Positions 1 through 11,670 of a DNA stretch of 64,000 nt are shown here, one piece after another. The DNA comes from Rhyacophila brunnea (Eukaryota; Arthropoda; Insecta; Trichoptera; Rhyacophilidae). The stretch covers positions 806,001-870,000 of the forward strand of contig JAGYXB010001571.1 in NCBI GenBank assembly GCA_022495005.1, read 5' to 3'. Each line of letters begins with the position of its first letter. Position 1 is the stretch's first letter. The position numbers and the translations under genes are program-made. Below the pieces are notes generated by a model. It saw only the letters and a list, made by a program, of their open reading frames with translations, made no database searches and had not been told where the DNA came from.

Positions 1-189
1 AATCGATTATCGTCATAGTACTAAGTATCGTCATAGTACTACGTACCTAAGTACCTATATTAATAAGTTGAAGAATATTAAAGTATTATAACAGGTATAA
101 CAATATATACCTTGTTGTATTATACTATTATTTGACTTCGGTTGCTAAATGTTTTCAGTGTGGTTAAATTCGTAACAGTTAGAGATGTG

Positions 190-662
190 CGTGGTGCCGA
201 CAAAACCGCCCGAACCAAAACCACCCGAACATTGCCGCCAAAAGAATTTCGAAATGAGACAATTTTTATTTTCACATAAAATTATATTTTAGATACACAA
301 ATAATAAAAAACATATGAATAATGATATAAAAAATATAAATTATTTAAAATTACATCTCAAAATTGTGTGCTAACCTTCTTAAATATTCTAAATTAGAAA
401 TACTACGAGTACCATATAAAGGCATTAACTCTTGCAGTCTTTCGTTTAATTGGATATTATTTACACTTTGACGCAATCGAATTAAGTCTCAAATTACACT
501 GATTATCGTAAGTCAAAAAACCAAAAAAGCATTTGTTTTATATATTTTTTGTATTTTTACGGGCGGCTTTATCTAGGCGGATTTGTCCGGGCGGTATTGG
601 CGAGCACTGATACGGGCGGATTTGGTTTGGCGGCAATATCCAGGCGGTTTTGTCGGGGTGCC
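190..662. mobile_element. Inverted-repeat element with CCGCC-rich ends
   Basis: The left end carries CCGACAAAACCGCCC and the right end its complement, GGCGGTTTTGTCGGGG. Just inside both ends are repeated GC-rich blocks of the type GGCGGATTTG, in contrast to the AT-rich middle. The flanks GAGATGTG (182-189) and GAGATGTA (663-670) look like an 8-bp target duplication with one mismatch. No coding capacity is seen. This is probably a non-autonomous DNA transposon with an 8-bp duplication, possibly hAT; the exact ends are uncertain by a few bases. Confidence 0.6.
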
Positions 663-1738
663 GAGATGTACATAATATTATTGAAAGGAGGTAGGCTGTG
701 GTAAGTAACTGAAAAGAAGTCCTAGAACAGCCATATTTACGGAATTTGCGTTTCAATTTTATTGCATCATCTATATTTCATTGACATGTTTTATTCAAGA
801 TAAAATATGTATTACATTTCATTTTTTTATAATAGATATTTCACAAAAAACGACGACATACACTAAAATAGATATTTTATTGAAAAAAAACTGATGTCTA
901 ACAGCAAAATGAACTTAATAAAGAAGTCTAAATGCACATTAGTTGACCCTTTGTCTGCATAGTTATAGATATAGGTTATAGGCAATTTATGTGTAAAGGG
1001 GTAGTCTTTCGAAGCATGAGCAGTTTAATATAGGTACTTATGAAATATAACTGTAAAAAAAATCTATTAAACTACTAAACGTATTGAATCGTTCAAAATT
1101 ATAGTATTTTAGGCACGTTTGTGATATAATTTTTATAGTATAACTAATTATTTTATATTTACGCGGAATCAAACCTATAGTACCTACAATACTATTATAG
1201 TGCGGTTGACAACAACGATTTTGTACCGTTATTACAAAGCTCCTATTTGTACAGAAAATGATTTTTATTCAATATTTCCGGTTCAATCAGCTTTTCGTGT
1301 GTGGAAGGAAATATTGTCAAGTTGCGTGTGGGAAAACTATGAAAAATGAAAATGAAATAAAAGAAAAATTATGTGCGCTGTAAATAAATAAGATATAACT
1401 GCGTATCAGTGTTTAACATGCGAAAGCAAATTCATTTAGATATATTGTCATATATTTGCATCAATAAAAAGAAGGCCAAAAATATTGGTGTGCTAAAAAA
1501 AGTTAAAACTCTTATTCTAAAATTATTTATTGATAACGACATTTTATATCAGAATAGTGCTTTGCAAATTTAAAATCTATCTTTTAATCATTGCTAAATG
1601 CGTTATTGTGGAAACAAATATAATACCATAATATTTATAAAAGTCTGTCTACGTGATTATTTATTAAAATGGATGTCGAGTGACGTTTGACTGAAAGCTA
1701 TTTTAAAATTACTATTATTTATTGTGTTCTATTATATA
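663..1738. other. Non-coding AT-rich stretch
   Basis: This lies downstream of the last visible exon of the minus-strand coiled-coil gene. I found no exon with splice signals, no RNA gene and no recognisable repeat. It could be intron or intergenic DNA. Confidence 0.4.
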
Positions 1739-1998
1739 CACAAGGCAGCTATCAGCGACTATTGAACGTAGTTTATCAAATTTATGAATTGAGATATTAT
1801 AATTGTAACAATAAATTAGCCATCAAACTGTCAAAACTGTCTATCTTGCTCTAAAAGTTAACACAGCCAGGAGAGGGGCAGTTAAAACAAAGCACTTTTT
1901 GACAGTTTAGACAGACGGTTAACTTATTGTAACAAGTAACCTACTCAATCCATAAATATGATAAACTACCGTCAATAGCTGCCGATAGCCGCCTTGTG
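1739..1998. mobile_element. Foldback MITE with CACAAGGC ends, TA flanks
   Basis: The two ends are inverted repeats of about 70 bp. The left begins CACAAGGCAGCTATCAGC and the right, read in reverse, begins CACAAGGCGGCTATCGGC; both continue into GTAGTTTATCA. Both ends are bordered by TA (1737-1738 and 1999-2000), which suits a TA-inserting Tc1/mariner-type element. There is no open reading frame. Confidence 0.65.
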
Positions 1999-2228
1999 TA
2001 TAGAATAGACCCAATAGTCTAGTTTTCAGTTTTCGGCTTCTTTAGAATTTTTTTGAACAATCACAAATATCCAGGCTTTGAGAAAAACACATAAATATTG
2101 TGTGTCCCAATGACGTAATGGACGACGCACTCAGTACAGTAGCTAGCAAGTAAGTTCGCCCATAGTGACATTCGCACGTGCATAGGTAGACGTCACACAA
2201 TAACCATTATGCGATATCACGCATCGGT

Positions 2229-2424
2229 AATTTATAGCAATATCACCTTTATTGTAACGGCGTTAGAACAGTGTTTCTAGTATCAATGTTTGTTTGAGCG
2301 AACCTGTTCGAACCGAACCATTCGGCAGACCCGACAAAAAGTTTCGGGAATTTATAGCAATATCACCTTTATTGTAATGGCGTTAGAACAGATTATGCCA
2401 TTCGGCAGATCCGACAAAAAAAGT
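2229..2424. repeat. Two-copy direct repeat, ~120-bp spacing
   Basis: A 43-bp block starting AATTTATAGCAATATCACC occurs at 2229-2271 and again at 2349-2391 with one difference. Each copy is followed by a CATTCGGCAGAYCCGACAAAAA block. The first copy has about 45 extra bases between the two blocks. The second block continues into the SINE body described next. Confidence 0.75.
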
Positions 2425-2556
2425 GAGTGTCATTTTTTTTCCAGATGCTTCATCCATATTAATGTCATTGGTGTGTCCAGACCGGGAATCGAACCCAGGA
2501 ATTCTCGGGTGGAAGGCAAGCACCTTACGCACTGCACCACGCGAGCCGCCCACCTG
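2396..2556 (-). mobile_element. tRNA-Gly-derived SINE
   Basis: On the minus strand, from about 2556 downward, there is a tRNA-like head with an A-box region (TGGTGCAGTGCG), an anticodon-loop-like CTTCCAC (UCC, glycine-like) and a perfect B box, GGTTCGATTCC. The head is followed by an unrelated body ending near 2396. The body is also present in the opposite orientation at about 27373-27455, without the head. The acceptor stem does not pair well and no CCA-end context is seen, so this is a SINE and not a working tRNA. Confidence 0.7.
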
Positions 2557-2983
2557 GAATAATTATTATCGAGTGTTTCGAAAATTTACGGCGTCATACA
2601 TCAGATTACTCTCCTATGATTTAATCTTGACCAAAGTGACAATAGAAATCAAAATGAAAATCGAAACACGTCAGTCAACCAGAGCTTATCCTTCTATATT
2701 ATTCCAGCGCAATTTGTATGAGCGAAAACATGTTTATATAACCAACATATCATTTTATTATATATAATGTCTAAGGAAGCCGTAAAGCGAAATCTGGATC
2801 GTGAATTATGATCTACATACTTATGCAATGAAAGTATTATGCACGTTATTTTAAAGGTTTGTAAATATTTGGATATGACCAAATTCTATTAAGATACCTA
2901 TTGTATACCTATCGTATTTAGGATGTAGATACATGCAGAATACAATTTTCACCTTATAATTAATTATTAATTAATGATTGTAT

Positions 2984-3802
2984 CAGTGGCGAAGGGTGGA
3001 GGTAGGCTGTTAAGATCCGACAGAAATAGTGCTCACTAAACTTTCTCAGTCATACGTATTTGTTGTCACTGAACTAAGACTACAATGTGCAGACACTGTT
3101 GGTTAGTTTTTTAAAAATCCATTAAACCCTGCCTAAACCAAACCGTAATAGTTTTGGTATGGTTTGGCGATCTATCAAAATAAAATAGTGCACACTTTTT
3201 CAGTCATGCTTACTTGTTTTCGTTGAATTATTATAAATATATTATATTATATTGTATGTATTTAAAATTCATTAAGCCCTGGAGCAACCAAATCATAATA
3301 AATAAACAATTAATATTCTTCTATCTATGAAATATCCAAAATTATTATAATTTAATCGCATAATTTTAGCTATTTTATAGATAGATGCATCGTTTTGACT
3401 ACTATTTATTATTACTTAGTTTACACAAGATTTAAAGCGCGTTGACACGGTCCAAGTACGATCCAAGTACACTTGGACCGAGTGCCATCCAAGTGCACTC
3501 GTATGAAACATCTTCATACTAATTATTCCTATCCAAGCTTCTTGGACCGCGTCCTACTCATCCAAGTTAGCTTGGATAGGAATAATTAGTATGCAGCTGT
3601 CACTTGGATGGCACTCGGTCCAAGTGTATTTGGATCGTACTTGGACCGTTTCAACCCGGCTTTAGTTGACTTTTAAAAACTAACCTACACGATCTACACA
3701 TTGTAGTATTAGTTCAATGAAAGAAAATACGTATGACTGACTAAGTTTAGTGTGCACTATCTATGTCGAATCTTAACAGCCTACCTCCACCCTTCGCCAC
3801 TG
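2984..3802. mobile_element. CAGTGGCGA-type DNA element, copy 1 (carries a nested foldback)
   Basis: The termini are CAGTGGCGAAGGGTGGAGG on the left and its exact inverse on the right (ending CGCCACTG), and the inverted similarity runs on for well over 100 bp. The flanks TTGTAT (2978-2983) and TTGTAT (3803-3808) are a perfect 6-bp target duplication. The middle is interrupted by a second element at 3435-3662. There is no transposase. Related copies are at 14838-15391, 53895-54199 and 54310-55109. Confidence 0.8.
3435..3662. mobile_element. Foldback MITE rich in TCCAAGT, copy A
   Basis: Inverted repeats of about 100 bp begin AAAGCGCGTTGACACGG and end in the inverse, CCGTTTCAACCCGGCTTT. The arms contain many TCCAAGT/ACTTGGA words and a central AATAATTAGTATG palindrome. 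A second copy is at 63586-63767. It sits inside the 2984-3802 element, so it inserted later. The target duplication could not be fixed. Confidence 0.75.
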
Positions 3803-4555
3803 TTGTATACGTAACTAATAGTGATTCTTTGATTAATTAATTACTAAATAAATTACTATTTGTAACTATAGTTGTAGATGTACTGTTTTAGGTAATCTGA
3901 TGCACTCTATAAGTTGCCATCATGTTGTGCCTTGTCAGTATTAAAATAGTGTTTTATCTGTCTGCGCCGTTCTTACTTCTTTCAGTATTGGCAAATCGAG
4001 CAGGGACCTTTCCCTTCGCAAGCGAGGCAGCGAACCATAATATCCACTGCACAAGAACTGTGATAAAATCAATCGATCAAGCAGAAAAAAATATGGCATA
4101 ATAGTTTTAATCGGCATCGGCAATACTCAATCAATTCATTCAGAATAATATGTTGTTTATGAAACGCGATTTATTGATAAAATTATGACGCGAATTATAT
4201 TTAAGTATAAAGTCTTGATTATACGGGCTCGGTGATAATCATTAGAAATCACTACTCGCACTAATACTACCACGTGTAAACAGGCCGAATCTGTATTCGG
4301 TGTATTAGTGCGACAAGCGAGTAGAGGGAAGCCCTAAAAAATAGAGAATGTGAAATACTGTAAATTTAAACATTTTAAGTAAATATCAATTCATTTTATG
4401 TAAGTACTATTGATATAGTGATGTCCCGTGGAGGTGGGCAAGTCATGCGTTGCATAGGAGCAGCACATTTTAACGGGCGGCGAATTAAGGAACATACACA
4501 AACATCACATCTTTTGAGAGCAATGACGGTTTACCATAGATCGCTTCATTAGAAC

Positions 4556-4916
4556 CTCAATACTACAACTAGATAACTCTGATTTGGTCATTGTTGGGAA
4601 AAGGAAATTTTTATTAATATAAATCTAGGCTATAATTATTATTTAAAATAAAAAACGAAAAATTGTGGCTGTCGATTTAGGAACAATTAAATAATATTCA
4701 ATTGTATGAAAAACTATTGTAGATATATTATTTTATTTATTTTATTGCATTTATGGTTTTAAAGTTATCTAATATTTTCAAAAACAAAATTAATACAGTT
4801 CCCATTAATTTCTAACTTATCTAGTTTTATCATTTTGTAGAGAAGGAAATGTAGAACCATATTCAATAGCTATCCCAAAAACAGTGAAAATCAATTTATA
4901 TAGTTGTAGTATTGAG
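4556..4916. mobile_element. MITE with CTCAATACTACAACTA ends
   Basis: CTCAATACTACAACTA at the left (from 4556) is matched by TAGTTGTAGTATTGAG at the right (to 4916). The right half is related, in inverse, to 59086-59230 and, over a shorter stretch, to about 62598-62650. No ORF is present and no target duplication is clear. Confidence 0.6.
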
Positions 4917-5345
4917 ATGACGATATTATAATATAAGTATTACTTTAAAAAATGATCGAAGAAAAAAAATCCTGACAACATAACTATTGTTGTATTGTAA
5001 TACACATTGTGATACATATTGTAATGGCGGTTTATCGCATAGGATTTTTATACAAGAGTGCCTCCAAATCAGCTGTAACTGCCACAGACCTCCACGTACC
5101 TAAGGCCACCGATATGTGGGAGTAGGTTTTGTGGAAATGCTCTAATTCTCAGTAAATGGTGTGTATGTCAATTTAAAGATTTTTGGTGTATTTGTCTGTT
5201 TAATATAGCTGAAAAATCAGGTACATAACGAATAACAAAAAATGAAAAGGGATAGCATTCTAAGTCTCTCAAGGGTGGCACTTTTCCTAGGGACGTCACT
5301 GTATCGATAGAGTTATTCCAAATTTTTATTATGTTAGTTTCATAC

Positions 5346-8300
5346 CTTGTCAACTATTTTATCGCTCTCCAGCCGTGCGAGTTGTTCAGCTCTGACAAGC
5401 ATGGATTCTGTCTGAAGATCGACTCCAACTTCCTGAGATATTTCATCCATGTTGAGCGCTTTACTTAGCCGTTCCAAGAATGTTATAAGCTACAAAATGG
5501 TAAATTTATATTATTTATTAAACATCACAAACAAGAAATCAGATAAAATATGATATTATTCATTAGATGTTACGGTTATTGAGAAACAATAGGCTTACAT
5601 AAGTTTGTATTTGAACACGCCTCAAGTGACCTTCATTCTATAGTAAGTATGGCTAACAGGTCGATCACAAAACAATTTTCGTCGATCGCGGCCGTATTTA
5701 TAATTTTGCAACTGTAGTTGTGTGTGCTCCGTAATCTAAGTTTCTAACAGATTGACAGACTACATAAATTGAACTTTTTGAAATCAAAACTGCAACGAAG
5801 ATATTTTAAGTCAATAACTAACATAATTAATAGTTGAAAATACTCATAGAAATAAACACGAATTTAATGTTGATCTCCAACAAAAATACCTCGATCACAT
5901 TTCAAATAAATATGAATTACCATTTACAAAAACATTCAAATGTTAATTTATAAGTATAATATATATGGAAGTACTTACTTACTTATATATATTTAAAAAC
6001 GTTAAAAAAATATCAATATTTAAAATAATCCAAAATATTATTCGGTATCTACATATTGTGTTATTCTTTTAAAACAAATTTCAATCTGAAATATATTGCG
6101 TGAAAAATTTCCGAATGTTTTTACATTCAATGACACAATACATAATAATAATATATTGGTAGCAAACCTATCATACAATGTATTATCAGATTTGAATGAC
6201 TCTCACTAATCATAACATACACAACAAAAAACATAAAATTAAACAAACTACTTAGTGAAAACACCAATGCACCATTTGCTTAAAAAAATGCTCGCGACTT
6301 TGTACTTTGAAAAACAACAAAATATAATATATACAAAGGGAAAATCATATTAATGTAATATATGCTCATGAAAATACACAGAATTGTCTAATCATAAAAA
6401 CTACATCAATATCTTATTTGATTCATTTATTATGCAAATTTGGTTTGTGGTCGCGACTATATTTTTGTGCAAAAAGTCGATCACAACAAGAAATAAAATG
6501 GCAACCCCTGTTATATACGATTAGACCGAAATCACTTGATAGCGGAGATAAATAGGTACCTACTCCAGAATATGGACACCTATATTTCGTGAATTCTTGG
6601 ATAACACATTGATTTATTACCGATGATTTATCCCGTCGCAGTGCATCTCTAGACAATTCCGCTCCCGTCAATTCCTTGTCTAAGTTATGAACCTTGGATT
6701 CCAACAGAGCCCGCTCGTCTTCCAGAATCCGAAGTCTCCCAGAGGTTTGGTCATGGGCCATCATGTGCCTGTTGAGCTGCTGCGATTCCATGTTTAACTT
6801 GTCGCGAAGACTATGCAGTTGCTTCAAGTAGACATTTTATAAGAGATTAAATTAATATTAACATCGTCCTCTATTTTGGTCGATTCATAATTTAGTTGCA
6901 ACACACCTAGACTTATCTATAGCTTATGTGTAATGTATATATAGTGAAATGGTTTATTATTTTAGGGATAAAATTATCAACACAATCGAAGAAACGAGGA
7001 AATCAATGAATATGTAGTAGCGGTGTTTCAAATTCTGCCCCCCTTATATAATATAAATTTAAAGTGACACCTACCCCTAATAATTTTATTTTATATAAAA
7101 ATCTTATTCAAAAGCTAAATTAAATGTGAAATATATATTAATTACATTGATGTTTACGTGGTAGACCTTCATTTTAATGACTTGGAAACAAAGTTTTGGC
7201 TGATTCTAGGATATTTTACTTATTTATATTGACAGATGTTTCGTAATAAATCTAGCCAAATATAATAAACTAACCGTCAAATAAGTTAAAAAGAGTATTG
7301 TGTATCATTTAAAAATAAGTATATGTAGGTATAGATTACATAATATTATGCTGTGTATGAAACAAATTTATTAAGTGTATGACTTGTTGTTGTTAGTGTA
7401 TTGCTTTTTACATAAAAATGGAGCTCCGGGGCTGGGCCCCCTATCTCCTTCATCTCTAGGATAATTGGATTTTATAAGCTTTGGCTGTTAGTTTTTTTTT
7501 ATCAGAATATATAAGATTTGAAAGAAAGGTTATATTATGTTTTGTGACATTAAAAATTTTGGTACAGTTCGGTTATGAGGAATACAGCGGAAAACACACT
7601 TTGAAAATACCCGATATACTGGATTATTTGTTAGTTTGGGTTGGTTTAGGTTAGGTTTGGTTGGGTTAGGTTAGGTTAAGTTAGGTTTAGTTATGTTAAC
7701 CTAACAAATAATCCAGTATATCGGGTATTTTCAAAATGTGTTTTCCGCTGTATTCCTCATAACCTAACTGTACCAAAATTTCCAAGACTCGTCTGCGGTA
7801 CCTATTTCAAACAATGTAACTCTTCATTCGAGACACCAGCATGCATGTATTGACAAGCTGTAATTTATGTTAGTAAATTTAGAATTTACATAATTTTACT
7901 TTATTAAAAAGCCGCCCCCCGCACTGCGGGTTTTTGCACAGTAGGTACTATCACTGATAATATGTCACTAAAAAGTTGGCAATTAAAATATGTTTCTTAC
8001 CATGCTCATGTCTTTATTATCGCTCAAAATTTCCCGAATACGATCCTTAATGGAGTTTTCATTGCAATCGACAAATCTAGCAGGTAAACTTAAAAGTATT
8101 GCCAGTGATTCCATTAATGCACGATATTCATGTTGTAATCGTTGGTTCTTTTCTTCTCTAAGCTTCACATCGTCTGAAATGATAATCAAACATACATATT
8201 ATTATAGAGTTAGGTAACAAATCAGTGCGTAAGGCAATGGGCTCTCATTCGGGGGCATCGGGTTGGATTTCCGGTGAGGTCACAATATATTTATGTTTTT

Positions 8301-11151
8301 TAAAAGCCCGCCTGTTTATGTGACTGTTTCTACTACTGCACTACTGTTATTGGGAATCATTGCCTGTTGTCTTAGAATCAGTAATAATGCAGAAAAAATA
8401 TTCGTGCCGGACGGAACTTGAATCCGCATCCATCGGATTCTAGTAAATGCGCCTTTTTAATTTATTATATACTATTCCTTTTTATTATATTCGAGTTCCT
8501 TACTGAATCAACATGTTCTGAATGTTTAATAAAGACTTATGAAATTCTAAATAAATATTTACATCTTGTGTATACATTTAATAAAAAAATATCTAATAAA
8601 ACATAATAATATCTAACTATATTATTTCTCGCCTGCTTTTAATTCAAAATTTCTCCCTTGTAATTACGGAATTCTAACAGATTTTTAATGAAAATGAATG
8701 CACGAGTAATACAAATATCTGGTTAATTAATTGGCTCACCTTTTAGTTGACAAATTATGGTCTCAAGCTGTGCAACATTCCCGGTGGCAGAATTCAGGTG
8801 TTTATTGGTTGAAGAATATTTATCTCTGGTGTCATGCAATTCTCGATCCATAACTCTATTTTGCATCTCTAAATTTTCCTTTTCTTGCCGCAACCTGTCT
8901 AAATCCACGACTTGAGTAGTGCACTGCCTCTGCAATATGTCCCTTTCTGCGTTAGATCTCTCGAGAGCGTCTCGACAATTCTTCAACTCTTGCTCGACGC
9001 AAACAAAATTCTCGGAAGTGCTCAAGCATTTACTCCGCAATCGAGATGTCTCTTGTACTAATTCAGAGGCTCTTATTATAATGCTCTCAGGAGAATGAGC
9101 ATGCGCACTTTCACAAAAGTCAGTTCCAAGCGAAGCCGATAGTCGTCTTACTAAATCTTGAAACTGGGCTCTAATACTATCTTTCATTTGTTCTTCATTA
9201 GAACATTCTATTTCTAAATTTCGTAACTTTTTTTCTAAGTCTTTCGCTCTATCTTCGTGGTATTTACTGTCTCTTTGAAGAGTTTGCAGAGCTATTTCGT
9301 TTCTTCCTTGCGTGGAATATAGGCTTCGTTCTTTATCATCCTGATCTTGGACTTTCTTCTTGAGAGATGCAATGACTGCGTTTTGTCGCGCAGCCTGCTC
9401 TCTCAAATGCTCTATCTCCACCTGCAGCTCCATGACTCTCTGATCTCTACACAGAACTTGGCTCTTCATGTCGTTTATCTATAAAAAAAAATAGGACATA
9501 AATAAATTGAGAAGAAACAATTTTTTTTACTGACAAACCATTGATCGATAAATTAATATTATAATTAACCAAAATAGTAAAAACAAATTCTCAATTATAA
9601 ATAAAAGTATACACCCTCGAAGCTAACTATTTATATAATATCATTTTTAATTTATTTACTATAAAAAGATACATGTTAAGGATGTGCAATTAAAATCGAT
9701 TTCTTTGTCTTTTCTTAACTGTTTTTTGAAAACTTTCTTTAAAAAGTGTTGTCACATTTCACTGTTATAAGATTTATGAATAAATACCTATTTATAAATA
9801 AAAGTATGTACCTACGTAATCATATTTTAAGTGTTTTTAGACAGTTAGGTATAAAATTTGAAAAAAAACATGGAAATCTGAAGGAATTCAAAATATACAA
9901 AGTAGTATTTTTAGAGAGAATATTGGATACTGTTCGGTTATACGGAATACAGCGGAAAACACATTTTGAAAATACCCGATATACTGGATTATTTGTTAGT
10001 TTGGGTTAGTTTAGGTTAGGTTAGGTTAGGTTAGGTTAACCTAACAAACAATCCAGTTTATCGGCTATTTTCAAAATGTGTTTTTCGCTGTATTCCGTAT
10101 AACCGAACAGTATCCAATATTGTTTTAGTAAGATTACAACAACTTTTGTTGTCCTGCCTATTGTATATTTTGTTGATATATTAATTCACGAAGTGTAAAG
10201 TATAATCTATGTACCTATCAATCATTAGCAACGGGTTTTATTTTTGAATGGTGATAATTTTATAAATTTATTTATTGGTGACAGTGTAATAACTAGGTGA
10301 TACATTTTTTTTGCTACTGGTACCTCTGAGGCCAGCCGATCTCGTTTGTATTGAAGACCAGCCAGCTCGCTTCTCAATGCCATTGTCGTATCGAGTACTC
10401 CTTCACCTTCCATCTATAAAAATAACGACCGAAAATAACTTCATTTTATGAAATTATTTTTAATTCTTTCAAGAATGCACTATTTTATAAAAAAATCTAT
10501 ATTGCGTCATTTATGTAAGTATATGTAACCAATCAAACACACTTCCATGTCTGAAGTTAACAAAGTAACTTAGTCGAATGCCTTTGGTGCATGAAATCCA
10601 CTTTAAAGTATGCTAGAATGTAGGTATTTAGGTCGGGGGAAGCAACGGGCCTTGTATGCATCACGCACACTGTTTTAAACTTCGATGGGAATAGAATTGA
10701 CAGCCAATTCTCATATTACTACGCAAGCCCAAGTAGAAAGTTTCGCCAGTTTTTCGTAAGGCCGCTTATAGAATCGTATGATTTATATGCCCTTAGAGTA
10801 AACAACCCCCGAAGCGGTTCATAGTTTCCCGCGCTCGGCTTACGTTTGTGTGCGCCATAGACAGTGGAGAGCAATCAATGTTTTGTGCATGGCACCGATG
10901 CCATCAACAAACCATGGCAACCGCTTTTCTCAATTCAGATGAAAATTTGGCAATAACTCTATCATTCAATATTATAACAATATAAACACAAACAATATAA
11001 TTAGTCATTACATAATATGCACCCATAGATGCTTAGATTTATTTTGTTAGGCGACTATAAGACAATTCGTACTTACTTCTGATGGAGTTTTCGAACATAG
11101 TATTTCGAATATCTTCCAATCCTCTTCATTGTTAGGTCTTGAAGAAGCCAT
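5346..11151 (-). CDS. Coiled-coil protein, CCDC170-like (partial, 3' exons not seen)
   Basis: Six exons join with consistent phases: 11151-11077 (ATG at 11151, MASSRPNNEEDW), 10413-10324, 9478-8740, 8173-8001, 6821-6621 and 5489-5346, giving 474 codons. All have GT donors. The acceptor of exon 5 (…CTTGAAG) is weak. The protein is almost wholly heptad-like and charged, with no membrane segment. Three exons carry a similar short helical unit, FxxLxxxLxxx followed by a RAxEL/RIREL-like stretch: FQDLVRRLSASLG in exon 3, LMESLAILLSL in exon 4 and FLERLSKALNM...RAEQLARLESD in exon 6. This pattern recalls CCDC170, a microtubule/Golgi-associated family, but it is judged from memory. The last exon ends in a normal donor (GTATG), so the gene continues; I found no further exon in 1-5345. 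The introns carry foldback elements at 7561-7774 and 9925-10115. Confidence 0.7.
7561..7774. mobile_element. TTAGG-centred foldback element, copy 1
   Basis: The arms are almost perfect inverted repeats of about 80 bp. The left begins GGTACAGTTCGG and runs through ACAGCGGAAAACAC, TTTTGAAAATA and ACTGGATTATTTG; the right is its inverse, ending CTGTACC. The centre consists of TTAGG-type repeats with interspersed variants. The flanks AAAATTTT and AAAATTTC suggest an 8-bp target duplication. It lies in an intron of the coiled-coil gene. Confidence 0.8.
8222..8450. repeat. Possible SINE-like sequence
   Basis: The segment starts with a tRNA-like stretch (GGGCTCTCATTCGG, then GGTTGGATTTCC, a B-box-like word). 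It ends in a second tRNA-like stretch read in the opposite sense (GGACGGAACTTGAATCC). It lies in an intron of the coiled-coil gene. The boxes are degenerate and no second copy is in the window, so this is tentative. Confidence 0.3.
9925..10115. mobile_element. TTAGG-centred foldback element, copy 2
   Basis: Same family as 7561-7774. The arms begin GGATACTGTTCGGTT and end in the inverse, AACCGAACAGTATCC. The core near 10012-10042 has five successive TTAGG units followed by AACCTAAC. The flanks both read AATATT, a 6-bp match; an 8-bp duplication is not clean. It lies in the intron between exons 2 and 3 of the coiled-coil gene. Confidence 0.8.
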
Positions 11152-11573
11152 GCTTGCAAAAATGCTTTTCTACCGTTTCTAAATATACTAAATTTTCTTG
11201 TTCCGTCTATTAATAATAAACACAGAATTTATAAACGACATCTTTTTGACAAGTAATATTAATCGTGTATCCAAGGAAGCGAAACAACCCGACGGTGTTT
11301 GACTGACAAGACCCAAGTGCTTCTAACTTTTAGTTTATCGATCAAATTTTTATTTTCCTTTTCGAATCCTTAGTGACAATTGTACTGCTAGGCTCTTAAT
11401 TGGGTTAATACGTTCAATGGCAAATTGGAATAATATAATTATTCACTAACATCAATTAGTTATAGTTAAGTAGTATAAGATACGATAACTCATATATAAT
11501 ATATTATTAAATAAATATTGTAGTACCAACTGAAGTGTATAATACATCGTAAAATAAAAAAACAAAGCGATAA

Positions 11574-11670
11574 TTGTTTAATATTTCGTTGTTTCTAAAT
11601 GTCATATTGTGAACGTCTTAAACTTATAATTTGTACTGTCCACAATATGTAAAATAAATGAATTGAATAA
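11574..11670 (+). mobile_element. 5'-truncated LINE 3' tail
   Basis: About 100 bp from TTGTTTAATATTTCGTTG to AAATGAATTGAATAA match, in inverse, the 3' end of the LINE fragment at 42038-42895. Shared words include TTTCTAAATGTCAT, GTCTTAAACTTATAA and TCCACAATATGTAAAATAAA. Only the untranslated tail is present, as expected for a strongly 5'-truncated insertion. Confidence 0.75.

Noticed and set aside
2476..2556. A functional tRNA-Gly gene
   Set aside because: The acceptor stem does not pair and the sequence is fused to a dispersed repeat body, so it was called a SINE.
3941..4123. Minus ORF with LRRERSLLDLPILKEVRT
   Set aside because: It is short, has no splice context and no recognised domain, and sits in repeat-rich DNA; treated as a chance frame or repeat relic.
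10012..10042. Run of TTAGG units as an internal telomere or chromosome-fusion scar
   Set aside because: The run is only about five units and lies exactly in the loop of a foldback element with sister copies elsewhere, so a transposon origin explains it.
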